Below, one piece after another: positions 17,592 to 26,799 of a DNA stretch of 64,000 bases (the first letter of the stretch is position 1; each line of letters begins with the position of its first letter). The notes beneath the pieces were generated by a model. It did not search any database. It saw only the letters and a program-made list of their open reading frames with translations, and had not been told where the DNA came from. Source of the stretch: CAYMSO01 sp964393185 (GTDB lineage Bacteria; Patescibacteriota; Dojkabacteria; J137); the NCBI GenBank assembly GCA_964393185.1, contig CAYMSO010000005.1, positions 55,552 through 119,551 on the forward strand. The letters are read 5' to 3'. A program made the position numbers and the translations under genes.

Positions 17592-17650
17592 AGTATTTAG
17601 ATAAATAATTAAATATTATTCCTATCAATTTTACATTATATAAGGCAAAA

Positions 17651-17681
17651 TGAAAAAAGAAACTGGCGGGTTACGCCAGTT
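17651..17681 (-). terminator. Intrinsic terminator of rpsB-tsf
   Basis: AACTGGCG (17661-17668) pairs with CGCCAGTT (17674-17681) around a 5-base loop; the minus strand continues with TCTTTTTTCA. It lies after tsf and before frr. Confidence 0.85.
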
Positions 17682-17702
17682 TTAAGTACTCTAGTAACTC
17701 TT

Positions 17703-18305
17703 TTATATGTTGCTTATTAGAGCAGGTTGAGAAACTTCGAATTTTGCAAATCCTTTAACTTCAATTTTTTCTCCTATCTTGGAAACCATTTCGTTTAGAT
17801 AGTCACTAACTGTTTTGCTATCATCAATAAATAGTTTCTGATTCATTAAAACAATTTCTGAGTAAAGTTTTTGCATTTTTCCTTCCATTATTTTTGCTTT
17901 TACTTCTTCTGGTTTACCCTCTAACTCTTTAATATATGTATCCTTTTCTGCTTCTAGAGTTACTGTATCGATATTTTCGATGTTTACAAATTTTGGATTC
18001 ATTGCTGCAACTTGCAATGCTATATCGTTGGCAAATTTGATCATGTCTGCGCTTTTTGCTGCAAAGTCGGTTTCGCAATTAACTTCAACAACTACAACAA
18101 CTTTCTTATTTGCATGAACATAAACACCCAAAACTCCATTTGTTGCGCTTCTATCTTTTCTTTTGTCGGCTTTTGCCATTCCTTTTTGTCTAAGAATTTT
18201 TAGTGCAGATTCTTCATCTCCATTTGCATCAGCCAAAGCAGCCTTAATAGCTCCTACTCCAGCTCCAGTCATGTCTCTTAATTTTTTTATTTTTTCAAGT
18301 TCCAT
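17703..18305 (-). CDS. tsf: Elongation factor Ts
   Basis: EF-Ts recycles EF-Tu-GDP. The 200-residue product keeps the N-terminal UBA-like part with L-R-D-M-T-G-A-G-V-G-A-I-K-A-A-L and the V-E-V-N-C-E-T-D-F core that contacts EF-Tu. It is shorter than the E. coli form (283) and matches the compact version seen in many Gram-positive and thermophilic bacteria. It follows rpsB by 25 bases in the conserved rpsB-tsf order. Confidence 0.96.
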   Translation of the reverse strand: MELEKIKKLRDMTGAGVGAIKAALADANGDEESALKILRQKGMAKADKRKDRSATNGVLGVYVHANKKVVVVVEVNCETDFAAKSADMIKFANDIALQVAAMNPKFVNIENIDTVTLEAEKDTYIKELEGKPEEVKAKIMEGKMQKLYSEIVLMNQKLFIDDSKTVSDYLNEMVSKIGEKIEVKGFAKFEVSQPALISNI

Positions 18306-18330
18306 AGATCATTAAGTGTAATAAATAAAA

Positions 18331-19299
18331 TTATTTTGTCTTTTTTGATTTTTCTTTTTGTTCTTGTACTCTTTCTAGAATTCCTTTCGCACCTGTTCTT
18401 GTTCTAGTAGGTTTCTGAGCCTTATTTGCCACTGCAGGCGATTGACTAGCTTCGCTGCTTTTTAGCATTTCTCCTCTGTCTTCAACGTCAACCTCTTTGC
18501 CTTTTCTAATTTCTACTTCTAGTTCGGAATAATCTTTTAGATTATGCTTAATTCCTCTACCTTCATTTCCTTCTATTACTGCATCGGATAATGCTTTGAG
18601 AATAAGAGATATTGATTTTATAGCATCATCGTTGGCTGGAATTATGTACTCAGCACTTTCGGGATCACAGTTGGTATCTACAAGTGCTACAACAGGAATT
18701 CCCATTGCTCTACATTCTTTGACAGCTCCTCTTTCGAATCTAGTATCGACTACTATTGCTGCAGTTGGTCTAGTTTCCATGCTTTTAACACCTGCATAAA
18801 GTCTACTTAATCTTGCCCATTCTTTTTTCATTCTCGAAACTTCGAATTTTGTTCTTCCCTCTACTCCTTCTTCGAATGACTTTTCTAGCTCATTAAGCTT
18901 TCTAAGACTTTTCTTAATCATTCCGAAGTTGGTTAACAGACCTCCTGCCCATCTTGCATTTACAAAAAAGGATCCTGATCTTACAGCTTCATTTTTAATA
19001 ATGTCCGAAGCCTGTTTCTTGGTACCAACAAATATTATGTTACCTTTACTGGCTGCATTTGTTAGAAAATCTAGTGCTTGCTTAATGCATTCTTGTGTTT
19101 TTTCTAGATTGATTACATGAATACCTTTTCGGGTGTCAAAGATGTATTTTTTCATCTTAGGATTCCATCTTCTAGATTCGTGTCCAAACTGTACTCCAGC
19201 TTTTAACATATCTTCTAGAGAGGGTACTTCTACTTTTGAAGTCTTTGGTTTTGCAGATTCCTTGTCCGCAGTTTGAGTGTTTTGCTTTTCCATATGCAT
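18331..19299 (-). CDS. rpsB: 30S ribosomal protein S2
   Basis: The 322-residue product has the S2 core from G-V-Q-F-G-H-E-S-R-R-W-N-P-K-M through V-D-T-N-C-D-P, plus an N-terminal addition of about 25 residues and a basic C-terminal tail of about 60 residues rich in K, R and T. Two in-frame ATGs exist at 19299 and 19293; an AAAGGA directly upstream would only be at useful distance from the second. It is first in the rpsB-tsf operon and has a structured leader and a clear promoter. Confidence 0.95.
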   Translation of the reverse strand: MHMEKQNTQTADKESAKPKTSKVEVPSLEDMLKAGVQFGHESRRWNPKMKKYIFDTRKGIHVINLEKTQECIKQALDFLTNAASKGNIIFVGTKKQASDIIKNEAVRSGSFFVNARWAGGLLTNFGMIKKSLRKLNELEKSFEEGVEGRTKFEVSRMKKEWARLSRLYAGVKSMETRPTAAIVVDTRFERGAVKECRAMGIPVVALVDTNCDPESAEYIIPANDDAIKSISLILKALSDAVIEGNEGRGIKHNLKDYSELEVEIRKGKEVDVEDRGEMLKSSEASQSPAVANKAQKPTRTRTGAKGILERVQEQKEKSKKTK

Positions 19300-19384
19300 T
19301 CCTTTAAATTAAAATTAAAAATTAACGATTCTTTCACAAATGCCCTCGATTTCGAGAGAAGGAATTTATTTGTGTGCTGAAATC
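19300..19384 (-). promoter_or_regulatory. Structured rpsB leader, possible S2 autoregulatory element
   Basis: The leader of about 85 bases folds into one hairpin: outer stem CACAAAT/ATTTGTG (19374-19368 with 19341-19335) and inner stem CTCTCG/CGAGGG (19358-19353 with 19348-19343) around a 4-base loop. Autoregulatory S2 leaders are known in other bacteria; that this one binds S2 is inference. Confidence 0.5.
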
Positions 19385-19389
19385 TGCTA

Positions 19390-19418
19390 ATTATACCAGA
19401 GAATAAGGCACTTGGTAA
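19390..19418 (-). promoter_or_regulatory. Promoter of rpsB-tsf
   Basis: -35 TTACCA (19418-19413), 17-base spacer, -10 TATAAT (19395-19390) on the minus strand. Confidence 0.65.
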
Positions 19419-19467
19419 AATTGTTTTAGTTTTAAAGACAAAGTATCTTCTATCTAGATATTTAAAT

Positions 19468-20856
19468 CTAGGGCTGCAATCCTAGAAGTAGATCCCACTC
19501 TGTAATGTAGAAATACTTGTCTTTGTCAATTTTAATGCTATCAATAGTAGCTAGATACTGAGTCTTTTGCTCGAGCTTCATATTAATTTGACTAGTTCGC
19601 ATGCTATTGGCATACTGATCATTTGGCTCACTTTCTATTTTATCTTCTATAAACTTAATATCTTTATCCAATTCTCTAACTGAATTTACAAGTCTTCTGT
19701 ACCTACCAACAGGTTTTAGTTCTGGAATATTATCCACAAGCTGTATTAACTTCACTTTAGTACTTGCGAATTCTTCTTTTACTTTTACTAATCTTTTTTC
19801 ATCATATAAAAAATCACTGTAAGTCCTACTATCTAAACCTGACCGAGATTTTGTTCTTCTTTCTAATTCTACAACATCGCTTCGAAGTCTTTGGAGTTGA
19901 CCTTGAACAATTATAATAGAGTGGATATTTCTAAGCTCTTCAGATTCTTTGTCGGATGGTTCTGTCGATGAACATTCGCTTATAAAGTATCGTATATTCC
20001 GCCCCAAACTTTTTTGAACTTCGCTTAACTTTTCATCTAAGGCAGTAGCTGTTTTCCAAGCTTCATCATCCCTCAATTCGTCGATTGTGTTTCCGTTTAA
20101 AATTGTTGTTAACTGAACTTGTAGTTTTAGTTTTTGACTAACATCTCTTTGAATACTATTGAAGTAGCTAATTACCAGATTAGAATGAGGTTCAAATTGC
20201 AAAATTGCTTCCCAGTCTGTAACATAAAAATGTATATCTTTTTGGTATCTGATATCACTTTCTATTCGTGCAATATTTTTTTTATGCCTTTTTATAGCGC
20301 TAGAGGGTGATTCAATGTTAGCTTCAATCAAACCTAAAAGACTTTCATTTTCCTTGTCTATTTCTGCTGAATAAGCTCTTAGGGTAGAAATACAAGATTG
20401 TACATCCGGGTTGTTGGATACCAGCAGCTCTAAATCAGATTTAGCTTTGTGAAGAGCGTCTTTAGCAAGTTTCATCTCCTCCCTTGTTAGCTCTTCTTCT
20501 ATCTTTGTTTTTAACGCCTCTATCTCTCTTTGCTTTAAAATGATTAGCCGCGCTGTAGTAATGGGCGCAGGTATATTCGAATCAGCATAACGATTTCTTA
20601 AGTCTACTATATTTTTAGTTCTGGACCTGATTTCATTTTCCAGATGCCACACTTCTTGCTTCTCGTCATCTGTCAAATCTTTATGTTCTCTCCCGTTGTA
20701 AATTTCTATCAGCTGTTTTTCTCGATCATCTTTTTCTTTTGCTATTGTAGCTATTTCTGTGGTAATTGATTCTAATTTCTTGTGTACTGAGCTCAAATCG
20801 GTGCCGTACGGCCTATCGTGTTGTTGTGATGCATCATCATACTCTAGTGGATTCAT
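19468..20856 (-). CDS. Hypothetical coiled-coil protein with two internal repeats
   Basis: The 462-residue product is helical and charged, with heptad-like stretches, and has no signal peptide or membrane helix. It is built from two related halves of about 225 residues. Each contains an I-x-N-G...L-x-D-D-E segment near its start and closes with the same signature: F-Y-V-T-D-W-E-A-I-L-Q-F-E-P near residue 225 and F-Y-I-T-E-W-D-L-L-L-G-L-Q-P at the very C-terminus. I recognise no family. The next gene upstream is a membrane protein on the same strand, 73 bases away. A TATAAT lies 26 bases before the start. Confidence 0.7.
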   Translation of the reverse strand: MNPLEYDDASQQHDRPYGTDLSSVHKKLESITTEIATIAKEKDDREKQLIEIYNGREHKDLTDDEKQEVWHLENEIRSRTKNIVDLRNRYADSNIPAPITTARLIILKQREIEALKTKIEEELTREEMKLAKDALHKAKSDLELLVSNNPDVQSCISTLRAYSAEIDKENESLLGLIEANIESPSSAIKRHKKNIARIESDIRYQKDIHFYVTDWEAILQFEPHSNLVISYFNSIQRDVSQKLKLQVQLTTILNGNTIDELRDDEAWKTATALDEKLSEVQKSLGRNIRYFISECSSTEPSDKESEELRNIHSIIIVQGQLQRLRSDVVELERRTKSRSGLDSRTYSDFLYDEKRLVKVKEEFASTKVKLIQLVDNIPELKPVGRYRRLVNSVRELDKDIKFIEDKIESEPNDQYANSMRTSQINMKLEQKTQYLATIDSIKIDKDKYFYITEWDLLLGLQP

Positions 20857-20929
20857 TTTGATTGACTAAGAAATATGTAACTATTATAGCACGTTTGTTG
20901 CCAATGATCAATGACTATGCCAGCTGAGG

Positions 20930-22606
20930 TTATTGCTCTGAGTCAAAAGCGAATAGATCAGGATACTCATCTGCAAATGTAGCAGCTATCTTCCAGTAAA
21001 TGCCTGCATTATCTCCTTGAGGTATGCCAGCTCCTCTTAGCATAACAAAAAGCGGTTGACCTGGTTCCCATTCAAACTGATAATTTTGCCCTTCTACCAC
21101 TAAATTTACCATAAACGGTTCGACCCACCTGTTTGTAATTTTAACAAATTCAGAAAGTGGAACTGTTTGGCCTGTCTCACTAATGGTTACTATATACTCT
21201 TGTTGCTCAAGATTATAACCTACAGCTATATCTTGGGCCTCGAATTGGGAAGCAATGCCCTGTGTAAAGCTAACTTTACTATCTTCTAGTTCCGGTTGTA
21301 AATTAAAATCTATAAATTTGTCTTGGTTATTTTGCAAGTTGAAAGCGCCCCAATTCTCGGGCAAATTAACTAAGTATGGTGCCATATTATAAACTTCACC
21401 AGTCCCTGTCGGCAAATTGACTGTGATATTATACGGAAGTTGTACATACGGAATGTCTGTTACTGAAACATAATTCGCATTTGTATATGGGCCAAGCGCC
21501 TTATTTGTTTCTTGGAATAATTCAATAAGGCTATCTATATGATCTGTTGAGTGGCGATCTATATAAGAGATAGATATAGGGAGCTCAACGCCTGTTGTAG
21601 TCATACATGCTGGTATTGTTAGTGTTTCTGCACTTGACTGAAACTGCTTTTGTATAATCTGCCTTGCAGCTTGATCGTCAATTGGTGGTTCAGTTTCTGA
21701 TTCAGAGAGTTCTTCTTCACAATTACGTTGCCAGTCCTCTCTAATTAGCTTATTCTCCTGTGGAGGTATAATATTTGGCTCTTTCTCTACGTCTGCACTT
21801 GTGCCGGAAGGTTCTTCAGAATCTTCATTAGTCTCTTCCTTATCTGGGGGTTCTGGTCCCGATGTATCAGGATCTTGTGGATCATCTAGGTCTATGCCTG
21901 TTCCAGTTGTTGTAGGATGAGTTAATGCTAAATAATCCTGATCAGCTGGTTCTTGACTGGAAGATGCATTGTTCGGAAAAGTTTCTTCTTGTGTAGCTTC
22001 TGTTCCTAAATCTTCAGATGCATTCTCGGGATTAATGCCAGGATATGGAGTATTAGGTAAGCTAAACTGCCCCTCTTCTGGTGGTAAACTATAGTTAATC
22101 TCTTGAGGTGTACTGCTAGGTTTTCTTTTAGAATCCTTTGAGTCACTTGAATCACAACTAGCCAATGCTCCCGATAGAATCATCAAAGTAACCGTAGCAA
22201 CTAGAAGTGAATAAGTAGTCCTGCCTATCTTTGATGATATTTGCTCGGCTAATTGTTTGTGTGCTTCATCAATATCTAATTGCTGTATATCTTTTTCTAC
22301 TTTTCTATATGAATTCAAAAAACTTTTATCCATTTTGACAGTGAGTATATCCAAGGTCTCATCATCAATGGTATTAGCAAATTTGCAACTTAAATAATCC
22401 TTGATTAATTCTCGACGCAGACCCACATTATATCGGCTATAAGTATTTTCCGAGTCAAAAGTGTCTTCCCAAGGTAGGCATAGATCTACCAGCTTGCCTG
22501 AATTAATAATATGAGCTAGTAAACCGCTTCTGACCGCTTCAACTGCTGAGGTCCTTCGTAATCTTCCAGTTTCTGAATTGTAAATTTCGTTTAAGTCAGT
22601 TTCCAT
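20930..22606 (-). CDS. Hypothetical protein with internal lipobox-like membrane segment
   Basis: The 558-residue product has three parts. Residues 1-130 are soluble, charged and probably cytoplasmic. Residues 131-150 are a hydrophobic segment ending L-A-S-C, a good lipobox with Cys151, but placed far inside the protein. Residues 155-300 are S/P/E/T-rich linker, and about 310-558 form a folded-looking domain with many aromatic residues. The start overlaps the stop of the upstream 70-residue gene as TAATG, so translation is probably coupled. A later start (for example Met92) would still leave an unusually long leader. I do not recognise the C-terminal domain. It is most likely a surface protein anchored at the membrane. 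Confidence 0.65.
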   Translation of the reverse strand: METDLNEIYNSETGRLRRTSAVEAVRSGLLAHIINSGKLVDLCLPWEDTFDSENTYSRYNVGLRRELIKDYLSCKFANTIDDETLDILTVKMDKSFLNSYRKVEKDIQQLDIDEAHKQLAEQISSKIGRTTYSLLVATVTLMILSGALASCDSSDSKDSKRKPSSTPQEINYSLPPEEGQFSLPNTPYPGINPENASEDLGTEATQEETFPNNASSSQEPADQDYLALTHPTTTGTGIDLDDPQDPDTSGPEPPDKEETNEDSEEPSGTSADVEKEPNIIPPQENKLIREDWQRNCEEELSESETEPPIDDQAARQIIQKQFQSSAETLTIPACMTTTGVELPISISYIDRHSTDHIDSLIELFQETNKALGPYTNANYVSVTDIPYVQLPYNITVNLPTGTGEVYNMAPYLVNLPENWGAFNLQNNQDKFIDFNLQPELEDSKVSFTQGIASQFEAQDIAVGYNLEQQEYIVTISETGQTVPLSEFVKITNRWVEPFMVNLVVEGQNYQFEWEPGQPLFVMLRGAGIPQGDNAGIYWKIAATFADEYPDLFAFDSEQ

Positions 22607-22818
22607 TATTGTTTTACTGTTTTTATATATTCTTCAAAATGAATTAATATTTCTTCAAAATTTTGGTCTATAAATTCTTCTAATAATTTACTAAATCGAT
22701 CAGGATCTAAATCTCTCATTTTTATAAACTCGTTATATTGCTCGGAACCTAATTTCTGCTCAAATAAGGCCAAGCTAACTGTTAAGTATTTTTCGAGTAA
22801 ATCAGGATCAATGCCCAT
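22606..22818 (-). CDS. Small acidic hypothetical protein
   Basis: The 70-residue product is acidic and helical with no cysteine and no membrane segment. Its stop codon shares a base with the next start (TAATG), which ties it to the 558-residue protein. A perfect TATAAT lies six bases upstream of its ATG, so this two-gene mRNA should be leaderless. Length and content would fit a small partner or regulator of the membrane protein, but no family is recognised. Confidence 0.65.
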   Translation of the reverse strand: MGIDPDLLEKYLTVSLALFEQKLGSEQYNEFIKMRDLDPDRFSKLLEEFIDQNFEEILIHFEEYIKTVKQ

Positions 22819-22824
22819 ATATTA

Positions 22825-22830
22825 ATTATA
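22825..22830 (-). promoter_or_regulatory. -10 box of the 70-residue gene, leaderless placement
   Basis: TATAAT on the minus strand ends six bases before ATG 22818. Confidence 0.55.
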
Positions 22831-22934
22831 GCATATTATTAAGCAGAACTCAAGACAGAAGGAGTTTATTATAGTTAAAAAATGTAAAATTGTGTAATAG
22901 TTTGTAAGGTATTTTTGATTGCTGTAAGAAGAAT

Positions 22935-23492
22935 TTATAACCTTGGATATGCTGCTAATTTATTTATCATTCTTAGAATATTAGGTTGATTATTAAACTT
23001 GGCAACATCGGCCAATCCAACCCATTTAACTTCTTTTGTCTCAGAACTTTGCGGCATCAATGGCTCTTCCCAATCAGCTTCTATTAGAAATCTAACATCA
23101 TAATGTTCATGCGCTTTCATATCGGGTCGTGCAGGTATTTGATGTATATCTATATCAAAGATTTCTTTTGTTACTAAAAAGATACTTTTTAATCCTGATT
23201 CTTCCTTAATCTCCCTAAGCGCTGTATCCATTAAACTAGTATCTGTTTCTTCTACATGTCCACCTAGCTGAAACCACTTATCTATTTTAAGATGATGAGT
23301 TAGTAAGACATGAGTCCTATTTTTATTTGTGACCCACGCAGAACAAGTGATATGTCCAGGAGTAGTATTTCTATTGAAAGGTTCTTCAGAATAATCTAGT
23401 AGCATTAAAAATTCTTCCTTTAAGACTGCATCTTGTAAATTTAGCGCATTATAACTTTGTATAAGTTTTTTAGTTTCTTCTTTGGAAAGCAT
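22935..23492 (-). CDS. Nudix hydrolase
   Basis: The 185-residue product has a complete Nudix box: G-G-H-V-E-E-T-D, seven residues, then R-E-I-K-E-E-S-G-L, so the metal-binding glutamates are all present. Such enzymes cleave nucleoside diphosphates linked to another moiety; the substrate here cannot be told. It resembles the isopentenyl-diphosphate-isomerase-like or 8-oxo-dGTP-like small Nudix proteins. It starts five bases after the topA stop and is likely in the dprA-topA-nudix operon. Confidence 0.9.
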   Translation of the reverse strand: MLSKEETKKLIQSYNALNLQDAVLKEEFLMLLDYSEEPFNRNTTPGHITCSAWVTNKNRTHVLLTHHLKIDKWFQLGGHVEETDTSLMDTALREIKEESGLKSIFLVTKEIFDIDIHQIPARPDMKAHEHYDVRFLIEADWEEPLMPQSSETKEVKWVGLADVAKFNNQPNILRMINKLAAYPRL

Positions 23493-23497
23493 TAATT

Positions 23498-25708
23498 TTA
23501 ATTTTTGGACTGTGGCTTTATTCTAACAATATCTTTAGTTTTAGGATAGTCAGGATGAGCCCAAAATGGACCGAACTTCCCTGTTCTTAAAAGGTAATTT
23601 CTACCATCATCCGTTTTTGGAGCTTCTCCATAAAGTTCCCTTATCTTCTCATCTGTATATTCAAGGGGTTTTGCATCCTTAACCTTGGGATAGTCGGGAT
23701 GGGCCCAGAATTTTCCAAATTTTCCTCGTTTTAGTAAATAATCTCTACCATCATCTGTTTTTGGAGCAGCTTTATACGTTTGTTTAAATTCTTCTGTATT
23801 TACTTCATTTTCTAACTCCTCTTCTGTTTTTCCATCCATTCCCAACATTCCTTTGCAATCAGGAAATCTTGCACAACTGTAAAATCTACCAAAGCGACCA
23901 AGTTTTACAATCATCTTAGAATTACATAAAGGACATTTGATATCCTCCGGAGCATCATCTAATACTGTAAACTCGTCGCGACCTATTTCTTTCTCGTGTT
24001 TTGTGATTTCTTCTTCGAAAGGAAAGTAGAAGTCCTTCAACATTTTTTTCCAGTCTAGTTTACCCTCTGCAATTTTATCTAAATTATCCTCCATGTCGGA
24101 TGTAAATCCATAGTCAACAACATTGCTAAAATATTTAACAAGCAATCTATTTACTACGATTCCTACATCTGTAGGAAATAAATATTTACTTTCTTTTTCT
24201 ACGTATTTTCTAGCTACTATAGTCGAAATAATCGATGAGTATGTAGATGGTCTTCCTATTCCTAATTCTTCAAGCTTCTTAATTAGAGTAGCTTCAGAAA
24301 ATCTAGCTGGTGGTTGTGTAAAATGCTGATGAGCATGTATTTCTTGTGCATAGAATTTATCACCTTTTGATATTTCTGGCAGGATAGTCTCTTTAACAAT
24401 ATCTTTTGTAACTTTTAGATATCCTTCGAATAATATTGTTGTTCCTGTAGCTCTAAATTCTAAGTTATCGATTACAGAAATGGCCGTAATGTTTTCGACT
24501 TCCGCAGGTGCCATTTGTGATGCCAAAGCCCTATTTCTAATCAAGTTATAGAGTTTTCTTTCATCTTCTCCAAAAGAGGCATCTGATTCCTTATTAAAAT
24601 CCGCAGGTCGTATACATTCATGCGCTTCCTGAGACGACTTACTATTAGTTTTATAATAAATCGGAGTCGAAGGAAGATATTTATCTCCAAATTTCTTCTT
24701 TACATATTTTCGAGCCTGCTCGATTGCTTGATTTGACATACTTACAGAATCAGTTCTCATATAAGTTATATAGCCATTTTCGTAAAGCTTCTGAGCAACC
24801 GACATTGTTTTTTTGGAAGAAAACCCTAATAAATTTACTGCAGTCTGTTGCAGAGTACTTGTTGTAAAAGGAGGTTTTGAATATCTTTTCTGTAACTTTT
24901 TGTTTACATCTGAAATAACAAAAGTTTTTCCCTTAACTTTTTGAAGTATGTCTTCGGTAACTTTTTTATTCGAAAGCTTGATATTCTTTCCATCTATTTT
25001 TGCAAGTTCAAACTTAATTAAATCAGAGTTCTTAATCTCTAAATTCTTTTCTTCTTCTTTTTCAAATATTTTGATTTTGCCCTCATTTTTTGGATTTTCG
25101 TTACAATATGCAATCACACTCCAATACTCCTCTGGTTTGAACGCTTTCCTTTCTTCCTCTCTTTCTACTATTAATCTTAGCGCTACCGACTGAACCCTAC
25201 CCGCAGATAAACCGAATTGTATTTTTTTCCAAAGAACCGGCGATAGTTTATAACCGACCAATCTATCTAAAAATCTTCTGGCCTGCTGAGCATTAACCAA
25301 ATCCATATTAATAAGTCTTGGCTTTTTGATTGCATCTTGAATAGCATCTTTTGTGATTTCACTGAAAATGATTCTTTCTACTTTATGCCCATCTTTTGGC
25401 TTACCAGAGTTATCAACTGCACCCAACTTTTGAGCAACATGCCAACCAATGGCTTCTCCTTCTCTATCTAAATCCACAGCTAAAACTAATCTATCCACAC
25501 CTTTATAGGCCGACTTTAGTTCGTCTATCGATTTCTTCTTGGTAACAACATATGTAGGTTTAAAACCTTTCTCGACATCGATACCAATCTTAGATTTTGG
25601 CAAATCAACAACATGACCTTTAGAAGCTTTAACTTCAAAGCCAGGACCTAAATACTTTTTTATAGTTTTAGCCTTGGATGGTGATTCTACAATTACTAAA
25701 CTCTTCAT
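23498..25708 (-). CDS. topA: DNA topoisomerase I
   Basis: TopA relaxes negative supercoils. The 736-residue product has the Toprim domain (V-E-S-P-S-K-A-K-T-I near the N-terminus; D-L-D-R-E-G-E-A-I-G-W-H at about 79-90), the active-site tyrosine Y316 in Y-I-T-Y-M-R-T-D-S, and one four-cysteine zinc ribbon near residue 600. The C-terminus carries two copies of a repeat of about 45 residues with T-D-D-G-R-x-Y-L-L and G-K-F-G-x-F-W-A-H-P-D-Y-P-K, in place of further zinc ribbons. Its start overlaps the dprA stop by one base (TAATG). Confidence 0.96.
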   Translation of the reverse strand: MKSLVIVESPSKAKTIKKYLGPGFEVKASKGHVVDLPKSKIGIDVEKGFKPTYVVTKKKSIDELKSAYKGVDRLVLAVDLDREGEAIGWHVAQKLGAVDNSGKPKDGHKVERIIFSEITKDAIQDAIKKPRLINMDLVNAQQARRFLDRLVGYKLSPVLWKKIQFGLSAGRVQSVALRLIVEREEERKAFKPEEYWSVIAYCNENPKNEGKIKIFEKEEEKNLEIKNSDLIKFELAKIDGKNIKLSNKKVTEDILQKVKGKTFVISDVNKKLQKRYSKPPFTTSTLQQTAVNLLGFSSKKTMSVAQKLYENGYITYMRTDSVSMSNQAIEQARKYVKKKFGDKYLPSTPIYYKTNSKSSQEAHECIRPADFNKESDASFGEDERKLYNLIRNRALASQMAPAEVENITAISVIDNLEFRATGTTILFEGYLKVTKDIVKETILPEISKGDKFYAQEIHAHQHFTQPPARFSEATLIKKLEELGIGRPSTYSSIISTIVARKYVEKESKYLFPTDVGIVVNRLLVKYFSNVVDYGFTSDMEDNLDKIAEGKLDWKKMLKDFYFPFEEEITKHEKEIGRDEFTVLDDAPEDIKCPLCNSKMIVKLGRFGRFYSCARFPDCKGMLGMDGKTEEELENEVNTEEFKQTYKAAPKTDDGRDYLLKRGKFGKFWAHPDYPKVKDAKPLEYTDEKIRELYGEAPKTDDGRNYLLRTGKFGPFWAHPDYPKTKDIVRIKPQSKN

Positions 25709-26799
25709 TAATTAAATGCCAATGAGTATTTATTACTATCTAATTTATATATAATTTTCTTTAATTCTAACATAGTGCAGCAAGAAACTACTTCCTGCAA
25801 GCTCAAACTAGACTTTAAAACTATTTCGTCAATAAAGCAAGCTTGGTTCAATAAAATATCATATATTATCCTCTCTTTTCCACTCAAATCTTTCACAGCG
25901 CTATTATCTACTGCTTGCAAGGACTTTTTCTTGATGTAACCTAACTCGAATAATACATCGTCTGCACAACTAATTAATTTGGCTTTATTATCTTTAATTA
26001 AAAGATGAGTACCTCTGCTTGTATTATTATAAATACTTCCTGGTACAGCAAAAAGTTCTCGTCCGTTTTCAAAAGCTAAATCTGCAGTGATAAGTGCACC
26101 ACTATTTATATCTGCTTCTGTTACTAAAGTTCCTTTCGAAATTCCTGCAACTATTCTATTTCTGAGTGCAAAAAGTCCCGGATTTAAAATGCTTGAATCA
26201 AAAAACTCAGATATGATCAAACCTCCTCCATCCAGTATTTTTTTGTATGTTGAATAATTGCATGCAGGAGAAGCCTTTGCTACATCTGCTGCAAGAATCG
26301 CTACGGTGTATCCATTGTTAGAAATAGCCGTCTCGTGCGCAATTTTGTCTATTCCTATTGCTAAACCACTAACAATTCCCAAACCTATTCCCGAGAGTTT
26401 AGCACAAACCTCTTCGGTTACTTTAATACCATAACTGGTAGCTTTTCTCGTACCCACAACACTAATCGAGCTAGTTAGCCTAGAGGGGTTTAGTATACCT
26501 TTATAATAAAGTATAGCTGGAGGATTATAGATTTGTTTTAACATGTCGGGATAATCTTTATCTAGCAGATTAATTAGATTGATTTGCTGTTTTTCTATTA
26601 AAATTCTTTCTTTATCAATAGCTTCAATAGCTAGACCAACAGACTTTTTTAACTCAGCATTAATATCTTTTGTAAGTTTATAGTTATTAATTAATGAGTT
26701 AATAGTGCCAAAATATTCTATAAGTTTCAAAATAGTAATATTTCCTACTCTTGGTTGTTTTTTTAAACAATGCAAAAAAAGATTCTCATAAGTTTCCAT
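25708..26799 (-). CDS. dprA: DNA processing protein DprA
   Basis: DprA loads RecA on incoming single-stranded DNA during transformation. The 363-residue product has the Rossmann-like core with S-V-V-G-T-R-K-A-T-S-Y-G, V-S-G-L-A-I-G-I-D and the later S-E-F...P-G-L-F-A-L-R-N-R-I-V-A-G-I-S, and a C-terminal winged helix. Its presence with comEA and split comEC in this window points to natural transformation. A TATATT lies six bases upstream of the ATG, again fitting a leaderless mRNA. Confidence 0.95.
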   Translation of the reverse strand: METYENLFLHCLKKQPRVGNITILKLIEYFGTINSLINNYKLTKDINAELKKSVGLAIEAIDKERILIEKQQINLINLLDKDYPDMLKQIYNPPAILYYKGILNPSRLTSSISVVGTRKATSYGIKVTEEVCAKLSGIGLGIVSGLAIGIDKIAHETAISNNGYTVAILAADVAKASPACNYSTYKKILDGGGLIISEFFDSSILNPGLFALRNRIVAGISKGTLVTEADINSGALITADLAFENGRELFAVPGSIYNNTSRGTHLLIKDNKAKLISCADDVLFELGYIKKKSLQAVDNSAVKDLSGKERIIYDILLNQACFIDEIVLKSSLSLQEVVSCCTMLELKKIIYKLDSNKYSLAFN

